The notes: generated by a model not told the origin, from the letters alone. Counted from the stretch's first letter, positions 8,111 through 18,244 are shown. The stretch is 64,000 nucleotides of DNA from Spirosoma sordidisoli (GCF_004138325.1 NZ_SBLB01000003.1:62001-126000), one strand, 5' to 3'. Program-made: numbers and translations.

Positions 8111-11100
8111 ATGAAAATACAGGTACTACTTTTTCTCTTACTTCTACCCGGTTTGTTAGTCGCGCAACAGCGAGCTGTACGCGGCAAAGTGATCGACGGA
8201 ACGGGTAAGGAAGCGCTGCCCGGCACGACCATAACGGTAAAGGGAAGTACCGTCGGAACGGTGACCGATGCGCGCGGGCAGTACGAACTAACGGTGTCTG
8301 GCCGCACGGCAGTCTTGGTCTTCTCGTCGGTTGGTTTCCAGTCGAAAGAGGTAACGGTCGGCAACCAGCAGGTTATCGACGTGGAGCTGACCGCCGACAC
8401 CAAACAACTCAGCGAAGTGGTCGTGACGGCTGCCGGTATCAAGCGCGACAAAAACGCCCTGGGCTATGCTGTCTCGACGCTGGACGCCAACCAGCTGGCC
8501 CAGAAATCGGAACCCGATCCGTTACGGGCGCTGACCGGCAAAGTAGCCGGGGTCAATATTCAGGGGTCGGGCGGAGCCGCCGGTGGAGCTACCAACATCA
8601 CCATTCGCGGAAATTCGTCGCTGGGTAACAACAATCAGCCCCTGTTTGTGGTCGATGGGGTTCCCTTCGATAACTCCAGCTTCGGCAGCACGGATGGTTT
8701 CGTAGGCGGGTCGACCATTACGAACCGGGCCTTTGACCTCGATCCAAACAACATTCTGACCATGACGGTACTCAAAGGCGCGGCAGCGGCTGCGCTTTAC
8801 GGGTCGCGGGCGGCCAACGGAGCCATTATCGTTACTACCAAAGCCGGCAAGCGCCAGAGTCGGAAAGGGCTTGAAATTACCTACAGCACCGGGTATTCGA
8901 CAGAAACCGTGGCCGGTCTGCCCGACTACCAGACCAGCTACGGACAGGGGACAAACTTCGATTACCGCAGTGGTGTATTTGGCTCCTGGGGACCGCCGTA
9001 CGAAGGGATCCCGAGCCTGATTCCCACCCGGAAAACCATCCCGCACCCGCTCACGACCAACAATCGATACCCCTCCACGGTGTTCCCCCAGTTTTACGAG
9101 GCCAATGGAACCACGCCGATTCAGGTGCCCTATCAGTCGTACGCACAGGATAATGCGCGGAACTTCTTCCGGACGGGCAGCGTCTTCGAAAACGCCATTT
9201 CGGTGTCGAGTGGCAGCGAGAAGGGCAGCTTCACGGCGGGTCTGTCGCGCACGGGTAACCAGGGCGTCGTACCCGAAAACCAGATTACCCGGACCGCTGT
9301 CAACCTGGGCGGTAATGCCCAGCTGGACAATAAATTCTACGTGGGCGGGTCTATCAACTACGTCAATACCAACCAGGTGTCGCCCCAGGTGTCGGCGGCC
9401 AACGGGGCCGGCAGCTCCATCCTGGACATTCTGATGTTTGTGCCGACAAGCTATGACCTCACCGGCTTCCCGAATACCAACCCGCTCAACGGGAACAATG
9501 TCTACGACCGCGTCGGTACGGACAATCCTTACTGGTCTGTCGTTAACAGTCCAACGACGAGCAAGGTAGATCGCTACTACGGCAATGTGGTACTGGGCGT
9601 CGACCCGCTGCCCTGGCTGAACGTGCAGAATACGGTTGGTTTCAACGCTTATACCGACCGGCGCACGGTGGTGAACGGCAAAGGGGGCGATTACTTCCCG
9701 AACGGCAACATTACCAACGACAACATCTACCGGCAGGAGCTGGACAATACCCTGTTGCTGACCGCCACCAAGCCGATCAATGAAAACATCGGGCTGAAAG
9801 TGATTCTGGGTAACAACGTGAACCAGCGCGTCACCGAGCGGGCCGTTGTGTTTGGCGATGGCATTATTTTTCGGGGTATCAACTCGCTCAACAACACCAG
9901 CGTAACGATTCCGCGGGTACTGCCCAACAACCGGAATAACTTCAAGCAACGGTACTATGCCTTCTTCACGGATATCTCGCTCGACTATAAGAACTACGCC
10001 TTCCTGAACCTGGTAGCCCGTAACGACGTCTCGTCGACACTGCCGGCCAGCAACCGCAGCTATCTCTACGGCGGGGCCAGTGCGTCGCTTATTTTTACCG
10101 AAGCGTTCCAGCTGCCCAAAAGCATACTGTCGTTCGGTAAGTTCCGGGCGGGCTACACCCGGGTGGGTAACGAAGCCACGCCCTACCAGACCCAGACGGT
10201 CTACATCGCCAACCCGGTACTGGGCGTGGGCACCGGTACGGGAAGCATAGCATCGCCCTTTGCCGGACAAAGCTCGCTGACCGAGTCGGATCTGCTGGCT
10301 AACGCCAGCCTGAAGCCCGAATTCATTACCGAACTCGAAATCGGTACGGAACTTCAGTTCTTCAACAACCGGATCGGGCTCGACGTAACGTACTACAACA
10401 AGATTAGTACGTCGCAGATCTTTACCGTCAATGCTGTACCGTCGTCGGGCTATACCCAGAAGGTGATTAACCTGGGCCGCTCCTCGAACGAAGGGGTGGA
10501 GATCGGGCTGAACGCTACGCCTATCAAGCTGAACAACGGCTTTACCTGGAACCTGTCGTCGGCCTTTACCCTGAACCGCAACATCGTGCTAGACATCGGC
10601 GCCCTGAAAGAGCTGCCCTACGGTGGGTTCTCCGATCTGGGAAGTGTGCACATTGCGGGGCAGCCCTACGGCCAGATTCGTGGCTCTACCTACGCCCGCG
10701 ACGATGAAGGAAACATACTGGTGAACCCCAACACGGGTAAACCAATCCTGAGCGGCAAGACGGCAGCTATCGGCAACCCTAACCCGGACTTTATCCTGGG
10801 CGTTACCAATACGTTCAGCTATAAGGGGCTGACCCTGAGTGCGCTGTTCGACTGGAAGCAGGGGGGCGACATGTACTCCTTCACGGCTTATGAGCTGCTG
10901 AGCCGGGGGGCTACCAAAGATACCGAAGAGCGGGAGGCAATCCTGGTCGGACCCGGTGTGCTGGGTGACGTAAATACGCTCAAACCCCTGCTGGATGGAG
11001 AAGGCCGTAAAATACCCAACAACATCGGTATTGCCGTAGCCGACTACTATTTCACGGGCGGGTTTGGCCCCGGTGGCGCGGCTGAAGTAAACGTACTCGA

Positions 11101-11356
11101 CGCCACGGTTTTCCGGCTGCGCGAAGTGTCGCTGGGGTACCAGCTGCCCAAGCGCTGGCTGGCCAAAACCCCCTTCGGATCGGCTTTCCTGTCGGTGAGT
11201 GGCCGTAACCTGTGGTATCTGGCCCCCAACTTCCCCAAGTATCTGAACTTCGATCCGGAGGTCAGCTCGCTGGGCGCGGGTAACTCGCAGGGTTTTGACT
11301 TCATCGGGATTCCGACCACCCGCCGTCTGGGTGTCAACCTGCGGTTTAGCTTCTGA
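8111..11356 (+). CDS. SusC/RagA family TonB-linked outer-membrane receptor
   Basis: This 1081-residue protein has a signal peptide of about 19 residues (LLFLLLLPGLLVAQ). A carboxypeptidase-like domain occupies about 22-95 (VRGKVIDGTGKEALPGT). The SusC signature region SEVVVTAAGIKRDKN (101-115) precedes the plug (LRALTGKVAGVNIQG, NITIRGNSSL, PLFVVDGVPFDN). A long barrel ends in a terminal phenylalanine (LRFSF). SusC proteins import oligomers handed over by their SusD partner, encoded 31 bp downstream. The next genes encode a lipoprotein and a secreted zinc carboxypeptidase, so peptides rather than glycans may be the cargo; that is inferred from context. Confidence 0.95.
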   Translation: MKIQVLLFLLLLPGLLVAQQRAVRGKVIDGTGKEALPGTTITVKGSTVGTVTDARGQYELTVSGRTAVLVFSSVGFQSKEVTVGNQQVIDVELTADTKQLSEVVVTAAGIKRDKNALGYAVSTLDANQLAQKSEPDPLRALTGKVAGVNIQGSGGAAGGATNITIRGNSSLGNNNQPLFVVDGVPFDNSSFGSTDGFVGGSTITNRAFDLDPNNILTMTVLKGAAAAALYGSRAANGAIIVTTKAGKRQSRKGLEITYSTGYSTETVAGLPDYQTSYGQGTNFDYRSGVFGSWGPPYEGIPSLIPTRKTIPHPLTTNNRYPSTVFPQFYEANGTTPIQVPYQSYAQDNARNFFRTGSVFENAISVSSGSEKGSFTAGLSRTGNQGVVPENQITRTAVNLGGNAQLDNKFYVGGSINYVNTNQVSPQVSAANGAGSSILDILMFVPTSYDLTGFPNTNPLNGNNVYDRVGTDNPYWSVVNSPTTSKVDRYYGNVVLGVDPLPWLNVQNTVGFNAYTDRRTVVNGKGGDYFPNGNITNDNIYRQELDNTLLLTATKPINENIGLKVILGNNVNQRVTERAVVFGDGIIFRGINSLNNTSVTIPRVLPNNRNNFKQRYYAFFTDISLDYKNYAFLNLVARNDVSSTLPASNRSYLYGGASASLIFTEAFQLPKSILSFGKFRAGYTRVGNEATPYQTQTVYIANPVLGVGTGTGSIASPFAGQSSLTESDLLANASLKPEFITELEIGTELQFFNNRIGLDVTYYNKISTSQIFTVNAVPSSGYTQKVINLGRSSNEGVEIGLNATPIKLNNGFTWNLSSAFTLNRNIVLDIGALKELPYGGFSDLGSVHIAGQPYGQIRGSTYARDDEGNILVNPNTGKPILSGKTAAIGNPNPDFILGVTNTFSYKGLTLSALFDWKQGGDMYSFTAYELLSRGATKDTEEREAILVGPGVLGDVNTLKPLLDGEGRKIPNNIGIAVADYYFTGGFGPGGAAEVNVLDATVFRLREVSLGYQLPKRWLAKTPFGSAFLSVSGRNLWYLAPNFPKYLNFDPEVSSLGAGNSQGFDFIGIPTTRRLGVNLRFSF

Positions 11357-11387
11357 TTTTCCTCTATTCATCTATACCTGGCATGTT

Positions 11388-12986
11388 ATGATACGTATCG
11401 CAACCATACGAACGGCTTTTTTGCTGAGTCTGCTGTTTATCGGGGGAAGCTGCAAGGAGTTCGTCGATATCAATACCGACCCGAATAACCCCACTACGCC
11501 GGTGCTGGAGCTGCTCCTGCCCGCCACCCAGCTGTCGATGGCTGGCAGTCTGCGCGACGTGAATCAGGGAACGTCAATCCTGGTTCAGCACCTGTATACG
11601 AGCACGACCAGCCGTAATTTTCAGGACGGCACCGATTATCAGCAGTCCTGGAACAGCCTCTACACCCAGATGCTCAACGATGTTGACATCATTATCCGGG
11701 AGGGGACCCGGCTGCAACGCTGGGATTATGTGGCCATTGCCAAGCTGGAAAAAGCCTATGTCTACAGCATGATGGTCGATTTGTGGGGCGACATCCCGTA
11801 CTCGGATGCCTCGCAGGGCCTTACCGTATCGGACCCCACCTTCGAGAGCGGAGCCGCCATCTATGACAAGCTCTTCGTGCTGATCGACGAGGCCCTGGCC
11901 GACGCCAACAAAGGTGCGTTTGCCATCCAGCCCACCACGGCCGATATAATCTACAAAGGTGATAAGAACGCCTGGATCCGGATGGCCAATTCGCTGAAGC
12001 TGAAACTGTTCAATCAGATCCGGCTGGTGCAGCCCGAGAAGGCAAGAGCTGGTATCAACGCCCTGCTAACCGCCAACGCACCCCTGATCACGACCAACGC
12101 GCAGGACTTCTCGTTCCGATTCGGTACCACCGAAACGCCCGCCAACCGGCACCCCTGGCATCGGGCCGAGTACCAGGCCAGCAAAAGTTATTACATGAGC
12201 CAGAACTTCATCGAGCGGTTGTTCAACACCGATGATCCGCGCATCCGGTATTACTTTTTCCGGCAGACGTCGAACTACACGGTTGGATTTACGCCCACCG
12301 GCAACGGTTACTTCGGTCGCTATACCGGCGACGCCACCGCATCGCCCAACGATAACGCCCTGAAGGCAACCTTCGGCGTGTATCCGGCCGGTGGCCTGTA
12401 CGACAACAGCCCGATCAACAACCTGACTGCGGCCCAGACGTTCATTACGAACACCGGTGCGACGGGCGCGCCCAAGGTAGTTACGAACCTCGATGGGAGC
12501 GGAGCCGGGGTGTTTCCGTTTATCACCAACGCCATGGTCAAGTTCATTCTGGCCGAAGCAGCCCTCACGATGGGTACGACCGGCGATGCGCGCCAGCTGT
12601 TTCAGGATGGGATAACGGCGCACCTCAACAGCGTCAACACCATCTCGACAACGGGCGGCAACTCCGCGCCGACCCTGCCTGCGGCCACTGTTACGGCTTT
12701 CGTAGCCAACCGGAGCAGCCAGTACGACGCGGCCGATGCCGCCGGTAAGCTGAATGCCGTCATGACGCAGAAATACATTGCCCTCTACGGCAACGGCATG
12801 GAATCGTACAACGACTACCGTCGGACGGGGCTGCCGGTGCTGCCGGCTCCCATCGCGCCACTAAACACATTCCCGCTCCGGCTTACCTACTCGGTAACCG
12901 AGCTGGCCACCAACGTAAACGTATCGGGCAAAGCGGATCAGCTCCAGACCGCTCAGCAGACCACCCCCGTTTTCTGGGATAAATAA
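11388..12986 (+). CDS. SusD/RagB-like nutrient-binding lipoprotein (SusD-like_2 type)
   Basis: I chose the ATG at 11388 (532 residues) because the longer frame overlaps susC and lacks a leading signal. The signal peptide ends with the lipobox FIGGSC. The mature start KEFVDINTDPNNPTTP and the late motif MQKYIALYGNGMESYNDYRRTG are typical of the SusD_2 group. TPR-like helices fill the N-terminal half (AKLEKAYVYSMMVDLWGDIPY). It is a surface lipoprotein that caps the SusC channel and binds substrate. It is translated from the same transcript as SusC. Confidence 0.93.
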   Translation: MIRIATIRTAFLLSLLFIGGSCKEFVDINTDPNNPTTPVLELLLPATQLSMAGSLRDVNQGTSILVQHLYTSTTSRNFQDGTDYQQSWNSLYTQMLNDVDIIIREGTRLQRWDYVAIAKLEKAYVYSMMVDLWGDIPYSDASQGLTVSDPTFESGAAIYDKLFVLIDEALADANKGAFAIQPTTADIIYKGDKNAWIRMANSLKLKLFNQIRLVQPEKARAGINALLTANAPLITTNAQDFSFRFGTTETPANRHPWHRAEYQASKSYYMSQNFIERLFNTDDPRIRYYFFRQTSNYTVGFTPTGNGYFGRYTGDATASPNDNALKATFGVYPAGGLYDNSPINNLTAAQTFITNTGATGAPKVVTNLDGSGAGVFPFITNAMVKFILAEAALTMGTTGDARQLFQDGITAHLNSVNTISTTGGNSAPTLPAATVTAFVANRSSQYDAADAAGKLNAVMTQKYIALYGNGMESYNDYRRTGLPVLPAPIAPLNTFPLRLTYSVTELATNVNVSGKADQLQTAQQTTPVFWDK

Positions 12987-13003
12987 AAACCACATTGATA
13001 ACC

Positions 13004-13630
13004 ATGAGAGCCATATTGATCTGTTGTTCCCTGCTGGGGTTGATTGCCCTGGACGGTTGTAAAACGGAAAATTACGTTTGGGAAAACTGGTCGTATACCG
13101 CCGTGCCGCTGGTGGCCGTCAACACGACCAAATCAGCCCTGCCAACGGTATCGACAGCCAACACCTCCTTTTTTGCGCTGAATGATGCTGACCTCCCCAA
13201 CCAGGTTTTTGAGTATACCCTGCGCTGGGAAGGCTTCGGTAAAGCGGAGGTCAACTCCATCGATGTATACCTCGGTTTTAACAAGGCGGCCGCCACCGGC
13301 AACCCGGCCTATCCGATCGTACTGTCGCAACCGGGTGGGCTGTATCCGAGCGTTACGCAGTTTCCGCTGCCCAGCCGGGTTGGGGCTGCCGACAAACTGT
13401 ACGAAACCGTTACCCAGTTTCCGAAAACGTTTACAGTAACGGCAGCTCAGCTGGCTGCTTTTACGGGGGTAAACCTGAGTACGGTGGCGCAGAATGATTA
13501 TTTTCTGTTTAAGTTTATCCTCAACCTGAAAGACGGCCGCCGGATTGCGGGCTTTCAGGAAAACGTATGCGATGAGGCCCGGGGCGAAGTGGGCGACTGC
13601 CGGGTTGGTGTTCGCTTCCGCAGACGATAG
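13004..13630 (+). CDS. small lipoprotein of unknown function in a Sus-like operon
   Basis: This is a 208-residue protein if the ATG at 13004 is used; the TTG nine bases earlier is less likely. The signal peptide ends in LIALDGC, a reasonable lipobox. The rest is beta-rich with no family I recognise (FEYTLRWEGFGKAEVNSIDVYL; QNDYFLFKFILNLKDGRRIAG) and a C-terminal cysteine pair (NVCDEARGEVGDC). It sits 17 bp after SusD, where SusE/SusF-like surface-binding lipoproteins usually lie, so an accessory binding role is plausible but unproven. Confidence 0.7.
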   Translation: MRAILICCSLLGLIALDGCKTENYVWENWSYTAVPLVAVNTTKSALPTVSTANTSFFALNDADLPNQVFEYTLRWEGFGKAEVNSIDVYLGFNKAAATGNPAYPIVLSQPGGLYPSVTQFPLPSRVGAADKLYETVTQFPKTFTVTAAQLAAFTGVNLSTVAQNDYFLFKFILNLKDGRRIAGFQENVCDEARGEVGDCRVGVRFRRR

Positions 13631-13676
13631 CCAAGAAAACTAACTCCAATTCTATATTACTCACAAACAGACTATT

Positions 13677-16508
13677 ATGATGTCTATTTTCCTTCGATTA
13701 TCAACGTTTCTATTGCTGTCTGGCTGGTATCTGACCGGTGCCCTGGCGCAGTCGATACCGTCGCCCAAAGAACATTTCGGGTTCAACATTGGCGACGATT
13801 ATCAACTCGCTACCTATACGCAGACCGAAGCCTATTTCAAGAAAGTGGCGGCTGCCTCGGACCGGGTCAAACTCGTCGACATCGGTATGACTGAAGAAGG
13901 ACGCCATCAGTATATGCTGATCGTTTCGTCGCCGGAGAACCTGAAGAAACTGGACCGCTACAAGGAGATTTCCCAGAAGCTGGCCCGCGCCGAAGGACTC
14001 ACCGACGACCAGGCCCGGGCGCTGGCCCAGGAAGGAAAAGCCATTGTCTGGATCGACGGGGGGCTCCACGCTACCGAAACCGTTGGAACGATGCAGCTCA
14101 TCGAAACCATCTGGCAGCTGGTGAGCCGCAAAGACCCTGAGACGATGCGGATCCTGGATCAGGACATCCTGCTCCTGACGCACGCCAACCCCGACGGTCA
14201 GGAGATCGTGACCAACTGGTACATGCGCGAGCCGAAAGCCGAGAAACGATCGCTCGATAACCTGCCCCGGCTGTATCAGAAATACATCGGACACGACAAC
14301 AACCGCGACTTCTTCATCATGAACATGAAGGAAACCCAGAACATCGGGCGGCAGCTGTTTGTCGAGTGGATTCCGCAGATCATGTATAACCACCACCAGC
14401 GCGGACCGGCCGGCTCGGTACTGGCGGGACCGCCTTACCGCGACCCCTTCAACTACGTTTTCGATCCGCTGATGGTTACCGGTATCGACGCCCTGGGCGC
14501 GGCCATGATCAACCGGCTCAATGCCGAAAACAAACCGGGCTTTACGCGGCTGGGTGGTTCGGTATTCTCGACCTGGTACAACGGCGGTCTGCGCACAACG
14601 ACCCACTTCCACAACATGATCGGCCTGCTGACCGAAATCATCGGTGGCCCAACCCCCGAAGATATTCCGCTGGTACCGAGCCGGCTGATCCCGAACGGCA
14701 ACACCCCGTTCCCGGTAACCCCGCAGAAGTGGCACTTCAAACAATCCATCGATTATTCGTTGTCGCTGAACTATGCCGTGATGGGCTACGCGGCCCGCTA
14801 CCGCGACGAGCTGCTGTTCAACATTTACCGCATGGGTAAAAACTCGATCGAGCGCGGCAGCAAAGACACCTGGGGCCTGTCGCCCAAACGGATCGAGGCT
14901 ATCAACGACGCGTTCAAAAATGATCCTAAGAAGCCGACGTCTACCTCCGCCAATGCGGCTCTGGCTCAGTATGGGATGTTGCCACGGGGGGGCGGTATGC
15001 CGGTTAAGTACTACGATACGATCATGAAAGCGCCGGTCCTGCGCGACCCGCGGGGCTTCATCATTCCGGCCAACCAGCCCGACTTTGCTACCGCTGTTAA
15101 GTTCATCAACGCGCTGGTCAAAACCGGAATCCAGATTCAGCAGGCTACCGCCGACTTCACCGTTGCCGGCAAAAAATACCCCGCCGGTTCGTACGTAGTC
15201 AAAACCGATCAGGCGTTCCGGCCCCACGTGCTCGACATGTTCGAGCCGCAGGATCACCCCAACGATTTCCAGTACCCGGGTGGGCCGCCGGTTCGTCCGT
15301 ACGATGCCGCTGGCTGGACACTGGCCTACCTGATGAACGTGCAGTTCGACCGGGTGCTCGACGGCTTCGATGGCCCCTTCAAAAAGCTGCCATATGGTGA
15401 GCTACAGTCGCCCGAAGGGCGCATGGCCGGGGCTGCCGGGGGAGGATACCTGCTGAGCGCCCGAACCAACAATTCCTTTATTGCGGTCAATGACCTGCTG
15501 GCGTCGGGGGTAGACGTGTACCGGTTGCCCAACGGACTGGGCAGCAAGTCGGGCGTAGAAGCAGGCGCTTTCTTCGTGTCGGCATCACCCAAGGCCAAGG
15601 CGATACTCGATAAGTCGGTAAAAGACCTGGGGCTCGACGTGACGGGCGTCGCCAAACGGCCATCCTCATCGATGGTTAAAGTCTCGCCCATGCGGATTGC
15701 CCTCTGGGATACCTATGGCGGATCGATGCCGTCGGGCTGGGTACGCTGGCTGATGGAACAGTACCACTTCCCGATGAAGGTGATCTACCCCGGCGATATC
15801 GACGCGGGTGACCTGAAAAAGAAATTCGACGTTATCGTTTTCGTGACCCGGGCCATACCGCCCGTACGCGGTCAGGACAACGACATCTTCAGCGCTATGG
15901 AGCGGGAACCCAAAGAAGAGTCTACCCCGGAAGAATACCGCCCCCGGCTCGGAAAAATCACCGCAGCCAAGTCGATCCCGCAGATCAAAGCGTTTCTGGA
16001 AGCGGGCGGTACGGTTGTGACGATCGGGTCGAGCACCAACCTGGCCTATCACCTGAAACTGCCCGTGAAGAACGCGCTGACGGAGATGACGAGCAGCGGG
16101 ACAGAGCGGCCACTACCGGGCGAGAAGTATTACATTCCGGGCAGCGTGTTGCGGGTGAGCCTGGATTCGACCCAGCATGCCACCTGGGGTATGCCTTCGC
16201 AAACCGACGTCTACTTCGATAACAGTCCGGTATTCAAACTCTCGCCCGATGCCATCGCCAAAGGGGCCGTAATGCCGCTGGCGTGGTTCGATACCGACAA
16301 GCCGCTGCGGAGCGGCTGGGCCTGGGGACAGTCGTACCTGCAGGATGGTGTGGCGGCCTTCATGGCACCCGTGGGTGCGGGCAAGCTATACGCATTTGGA
16401 CCCGAAATCACCTTCCGGGCTCAGGCACAGGGAACGTTCAAACTGCTGCTGAACCAGCTGTACAGCACCAGCCTCAACAACCAGGCCGTGTCTATGATTG
16501 GTAAGTAA
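13677..16508 (+). CDS. secreted M14 family zinc carboxypeptidase with C-terminal GATase-like domain
   Basis: This 943-residue protein has a signal peptide (to about residue 24, GALAQ). The peptidase M14 domain has HATE (His131, Glu134) as the first zinc ligands, HDNNRDFF in the substrate-binding region, His239/His240 in NHHQRG, and Glu320 in LLTEIIGG as the likely general base. The C-terminal half (about 670-820, RIALWDTYGGSMPSGWVRWL, FDVIVFVT) resembles the class I glutamine-amidotransferase-like fold seen in long bacterial M14 proteins. It probably trims peptides outside the cell for the SusCD pair encoded just upstream. A strong terminator follows. Confidence 0.88.
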   Translation: MMSIFLRLSTFLLLSGWYLTGALAQSIPSPKEHFGFNIGDDYQLATYTQTEAYFKKVAAASDRVKLVDIGMTEEGRHQYMLIVSSPENLKKLDRYKEISQKLARAEGLTDDQARALAQEGKAIVWIDGGLHATETVGTMQLIETIWQLVSRKDPETMRILDQDILLLTHANPDGQEIVTNWYMREPKAEKRSLDNLPRLYQKYIGHDNNRDFFIMNMKETQNIGRQLFVEWIPQIMYNHHQRGPAGSVLAGPPYRDPFNYVFDPLMVTGIDALGAAMINRLNAENKPGFTRLGGSVFSTWYNGGLRTTTHFHNMIGLLTEIIGGPTPEDIPLVPSRLIPNGNTPFPVTPQKWHFKQSIDYSLSLNYAVMGYAARYRDELLFNIYRMGKNSIERGSKDTWGLSPKRIEAINDAFKNDPKKPTSTSANAALAQYGMLPRGGGMPVKYYDTIMKAPVLRDPRGFIIPANQPDFATAVKFINALVKTGIQIQQATADFTVAGKKYPAGSYVVKTDQAFRPHVLDMFEPQDHPNDFQYPGGPPVRPYDAAGWTLAYLMNVQFDRVLDGFDGPFKKLPYGELQSPEGRMAGAAGGGYLLSARTNNSFIAVNDLLASGVDVYRLPNGLGSKSGVEAGAFFVSASPKAKAILDKSVKDLGLDVTGVAKRPSSSMVKVSPMRIALWDTYGGSMPSGWVRWLMEQYHFPMKVIYPGDIDAGDLKKKFDVIVFVTRAIPPVRGQDNDIFSAMEREPKEESTPEEYRPRLGKITAAKSIPQIKAFLEAGGTVVTIGSSTNLAYHLKLPVKNALTEMTSSGTERPLPGEKYYIPGSVLRVSLDSTQHATWGMPSQTDVYFDNSPVFKLSPDAIAKGAVMPLAWFDTDKPLRSGWAWGQSYLQDGVAAFMAPVGAGKLYAFGPEITFRAQAQGTFKLLLNQLYSTSLNNQAVSMIGK

Positions 16509-16520
16509 GCGGTCAAGCTA

Positions 16521-16573
16521 AAACGGTTCGGGCCCGGGAGGAAGTCATTCTTCCTGCCGGGCCCGAACCGTTT
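16521..16573. terminator. bidirectional intrinsic terminator between convergent genes
   Basis: A perfect 17-bp stem (16521-16537 with 16557-16573, outer bases AAACGG and CCGTTT) encloses an inner 6-bp stem (AGGAAG/CTTCCT). It fills the 98-bp gap between the M14 peptidase and the convergent GH3 gene. Short A and T runs at the outer ends fit use from either side. Confidence 0.8.
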
Positions 16574-16606
16574 CAGTAGGGTAAAGCTACAGGCGCCGGG
16601 TCCTGG

Positions 16607-18151
16607 TCAGGCCGTAGCCAGAAACGACTCCCACTCGTTGATCAGCCCTTTTTTCAGCACCCGCGGAAACTTATGCTGCCCCCCCAGCTTGCCCTTCGAC
16701 TTCATCCACTTGTAGAACGTGTCGGTGGGCAGCACCGTAACCGTAATTTCTTTCAGCGCATGACGGCGTTCTACGGCATAGTCGTCGTTGAGCTCCTTCA
16801 GTTTCTCGTCGAGTCGGGTACGCAGCGCGTCGGGGTTGACCGGGTCGTCGGTGCCGATGTACCAGTTGTGGGCGAACAGGGTATCGTGGGTAACGCCGGC
16901 CACGGTAAACTCCCGCACCGAAATGCCGAGTTCTTCGGATACCATCTCGATAGCCCGGTTCATATTGTCGACGCTCAGGTGTTCGCCACAGAGGCTCAGG
17001 AAGTGCTTCGTGCGACCCGTAATGATGATTTCTGACCGCTGTTTGCTGACGAACCGGATGGTATCGCCAATGAGGTAGCGCCACGCGCCGGAGCAGGTCG
17101 ACAGGAGCAGGGCGTATTCTTTGCCTTCGTCTACCTCGTCGATCATCAGCGTTTGGGGGTTCTCCGTCAGCTCGCCATCGGCGGTGAAGTTCTGCTCGTT
17201 GAAGGGAATGAACTCGAAGAACAACCCATTGTTCAGCACCAGCTGCATACCCTCCGCGTTCGGGTGGGTCTGGTAAGCGATAAAGCCTTCCGAAGCCAGG
17301 TAGGTTTCAATATAGGTGATGGGGTGGGCGAGGAGCTTCTCAAATCCAGCCCGGTAGGGTTCGAACGAGACGCCCCCGTGGCAAAACACCATCAGGTTGG
17401 GCCATATGTCGTGGATGGTCTTTACCTGGTAGCGGGCAATGATTTTCTCCATCAGCAGCTGTATCCAGGCCGGTACGCCCACTACGTAGCCGATATCCCA
17501 GTTGGCGGCCTGTTCGGTAATTTCGTCGAGCTTCAGCGCCCAGTCGCGCTCCTGAGCAATTTCGCGGCCCGGTTTATAGAACCGCTCGAACCACAGGGGT
17601 ATCCGGCTGGCGGTAATCCCGCTAAGGTCACCTTCGAAGTGATCCCCCCGGGCGTTGAGGTCGGTGCTACCCCCGAGCATCAAACAGCCTTTTTCGTAAA
17701 GGGTCGGCGGCAGGTTCTGGTAGCGTCCCAGCGTCAGAATCTGCCGTACGCCCGTTCGCTGAATGGCCTTCGACATCGACTTGGTTACCGGAATGTATTT
17801 CGAAGCCGCTTCGGAGGTGCCGGAACTCAGCGCAAAATACTTCACCTTCCCCGGCCAGGCTACATCTTTTTCGCCCGCCAGCGACCGTTTCCACCACCTG
17901 TCGAACATGCGGTTGTAGTCGTGGATGGGGACGTTCTGCTTGAATTTTTCGTAGAACTCCCGCTTGCCGCCAAATTCGGCTGCGCTGAGCAGTTCCTCAA
18001 AGTGGTAGGTGGTGCCAAAATCCGTAAACCGGGCTTTGCCGACCAGTTTGCGGAACGCCTTCCGCTGTTGTTTCAGCGGATTCAGCTGCCTGCGCTGTAC
18101 GACATTCGTAAGCCGAATGCCGGTTTTTAACATACTGCCGAGAAGTGCCAT
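16607..18151 (-). CDS. GH3 auxin-responsive promoter family protein (ANL-type acyl-amide synthetase-like)
   Basis: This 514-residue protein has GH3/ANL adenylation signatures. ALSSGTSEAASKYIPVT (about 107-123) is the phosphate-binding loop, IETYLASEGFIAYQ the mid motif, and YLIGDTIRF with ITGRTKHFLSLCGEHLS the hinge region. Plant GH3 enzymes adenylate hormones such as auxin or jasmonate and join them to amino acids. Bacterial homologues are common in Bacteroidota, but their substrates are largely unknown. It is cytoplasmic with no signal peptide. The gene is monocistronic, convergent to the M14 gene and 93 bp from surE. Confidence 0.88.
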   Translation of the reverse strand: MALLGSMLKTGIRLTNVVQRRQLNPLKQQRKAFRKLVGKARFTDFGTTYHFEELLSAAEFGGKREFYEKFKQNVPIHDYNRMFDRWWKRSLAGEKDVAWPGKVKYFALSSGTSEAASKYIPVTKSMSKAIQRTGVRQILTLGRYQNLPPTLYEKGCLMLGGSTDLNARGDHFEGDLSGITASRIPLWFERFYKPGREIAQERDWALKLDEITEQAANWDIGYVVGVPAWIQLLMEKIIARYQVKTIHDIWPNLMVFCHGGVSFEPYRAGFEKLLAHPITYIETYLASEGFIAYQTHPNAEGMQLVLNNGLFFEFIPFNEQNFTADGELTENPQTLMIDEVDEGKEYALLLSTCSGAWRYLIGDTIRFVSKQRSEIIITGRTKHFLSLCGEHLSVDNMNRAIEMVSEELGISVREFTVAGVTHDTLFAHNWYIGTDDPVNPDALRTRLDEKLKELNDDYAVERRHALKEITVTVLPTDTFYKWMKSKGKLGGQHKFPRVLKKGLINEWESFLATA

Positions 18152-18244
18152 TCTTAATAAGGATGAATGCTATCTAATGAACGACCCAGACGAACCAACT
18201 GGGGTGTCGATTGCTCATTGTTTCGTTTATCGGGTAGCATTTGG

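Noticed and set aside
8522..10270. 582-residue minus-strand ORF
   Set aside because: It lies entirely opposite the SusC gene; its composition is that of an antisense shadow in GC-rich coding DNA, with no signal, domain or promoter.
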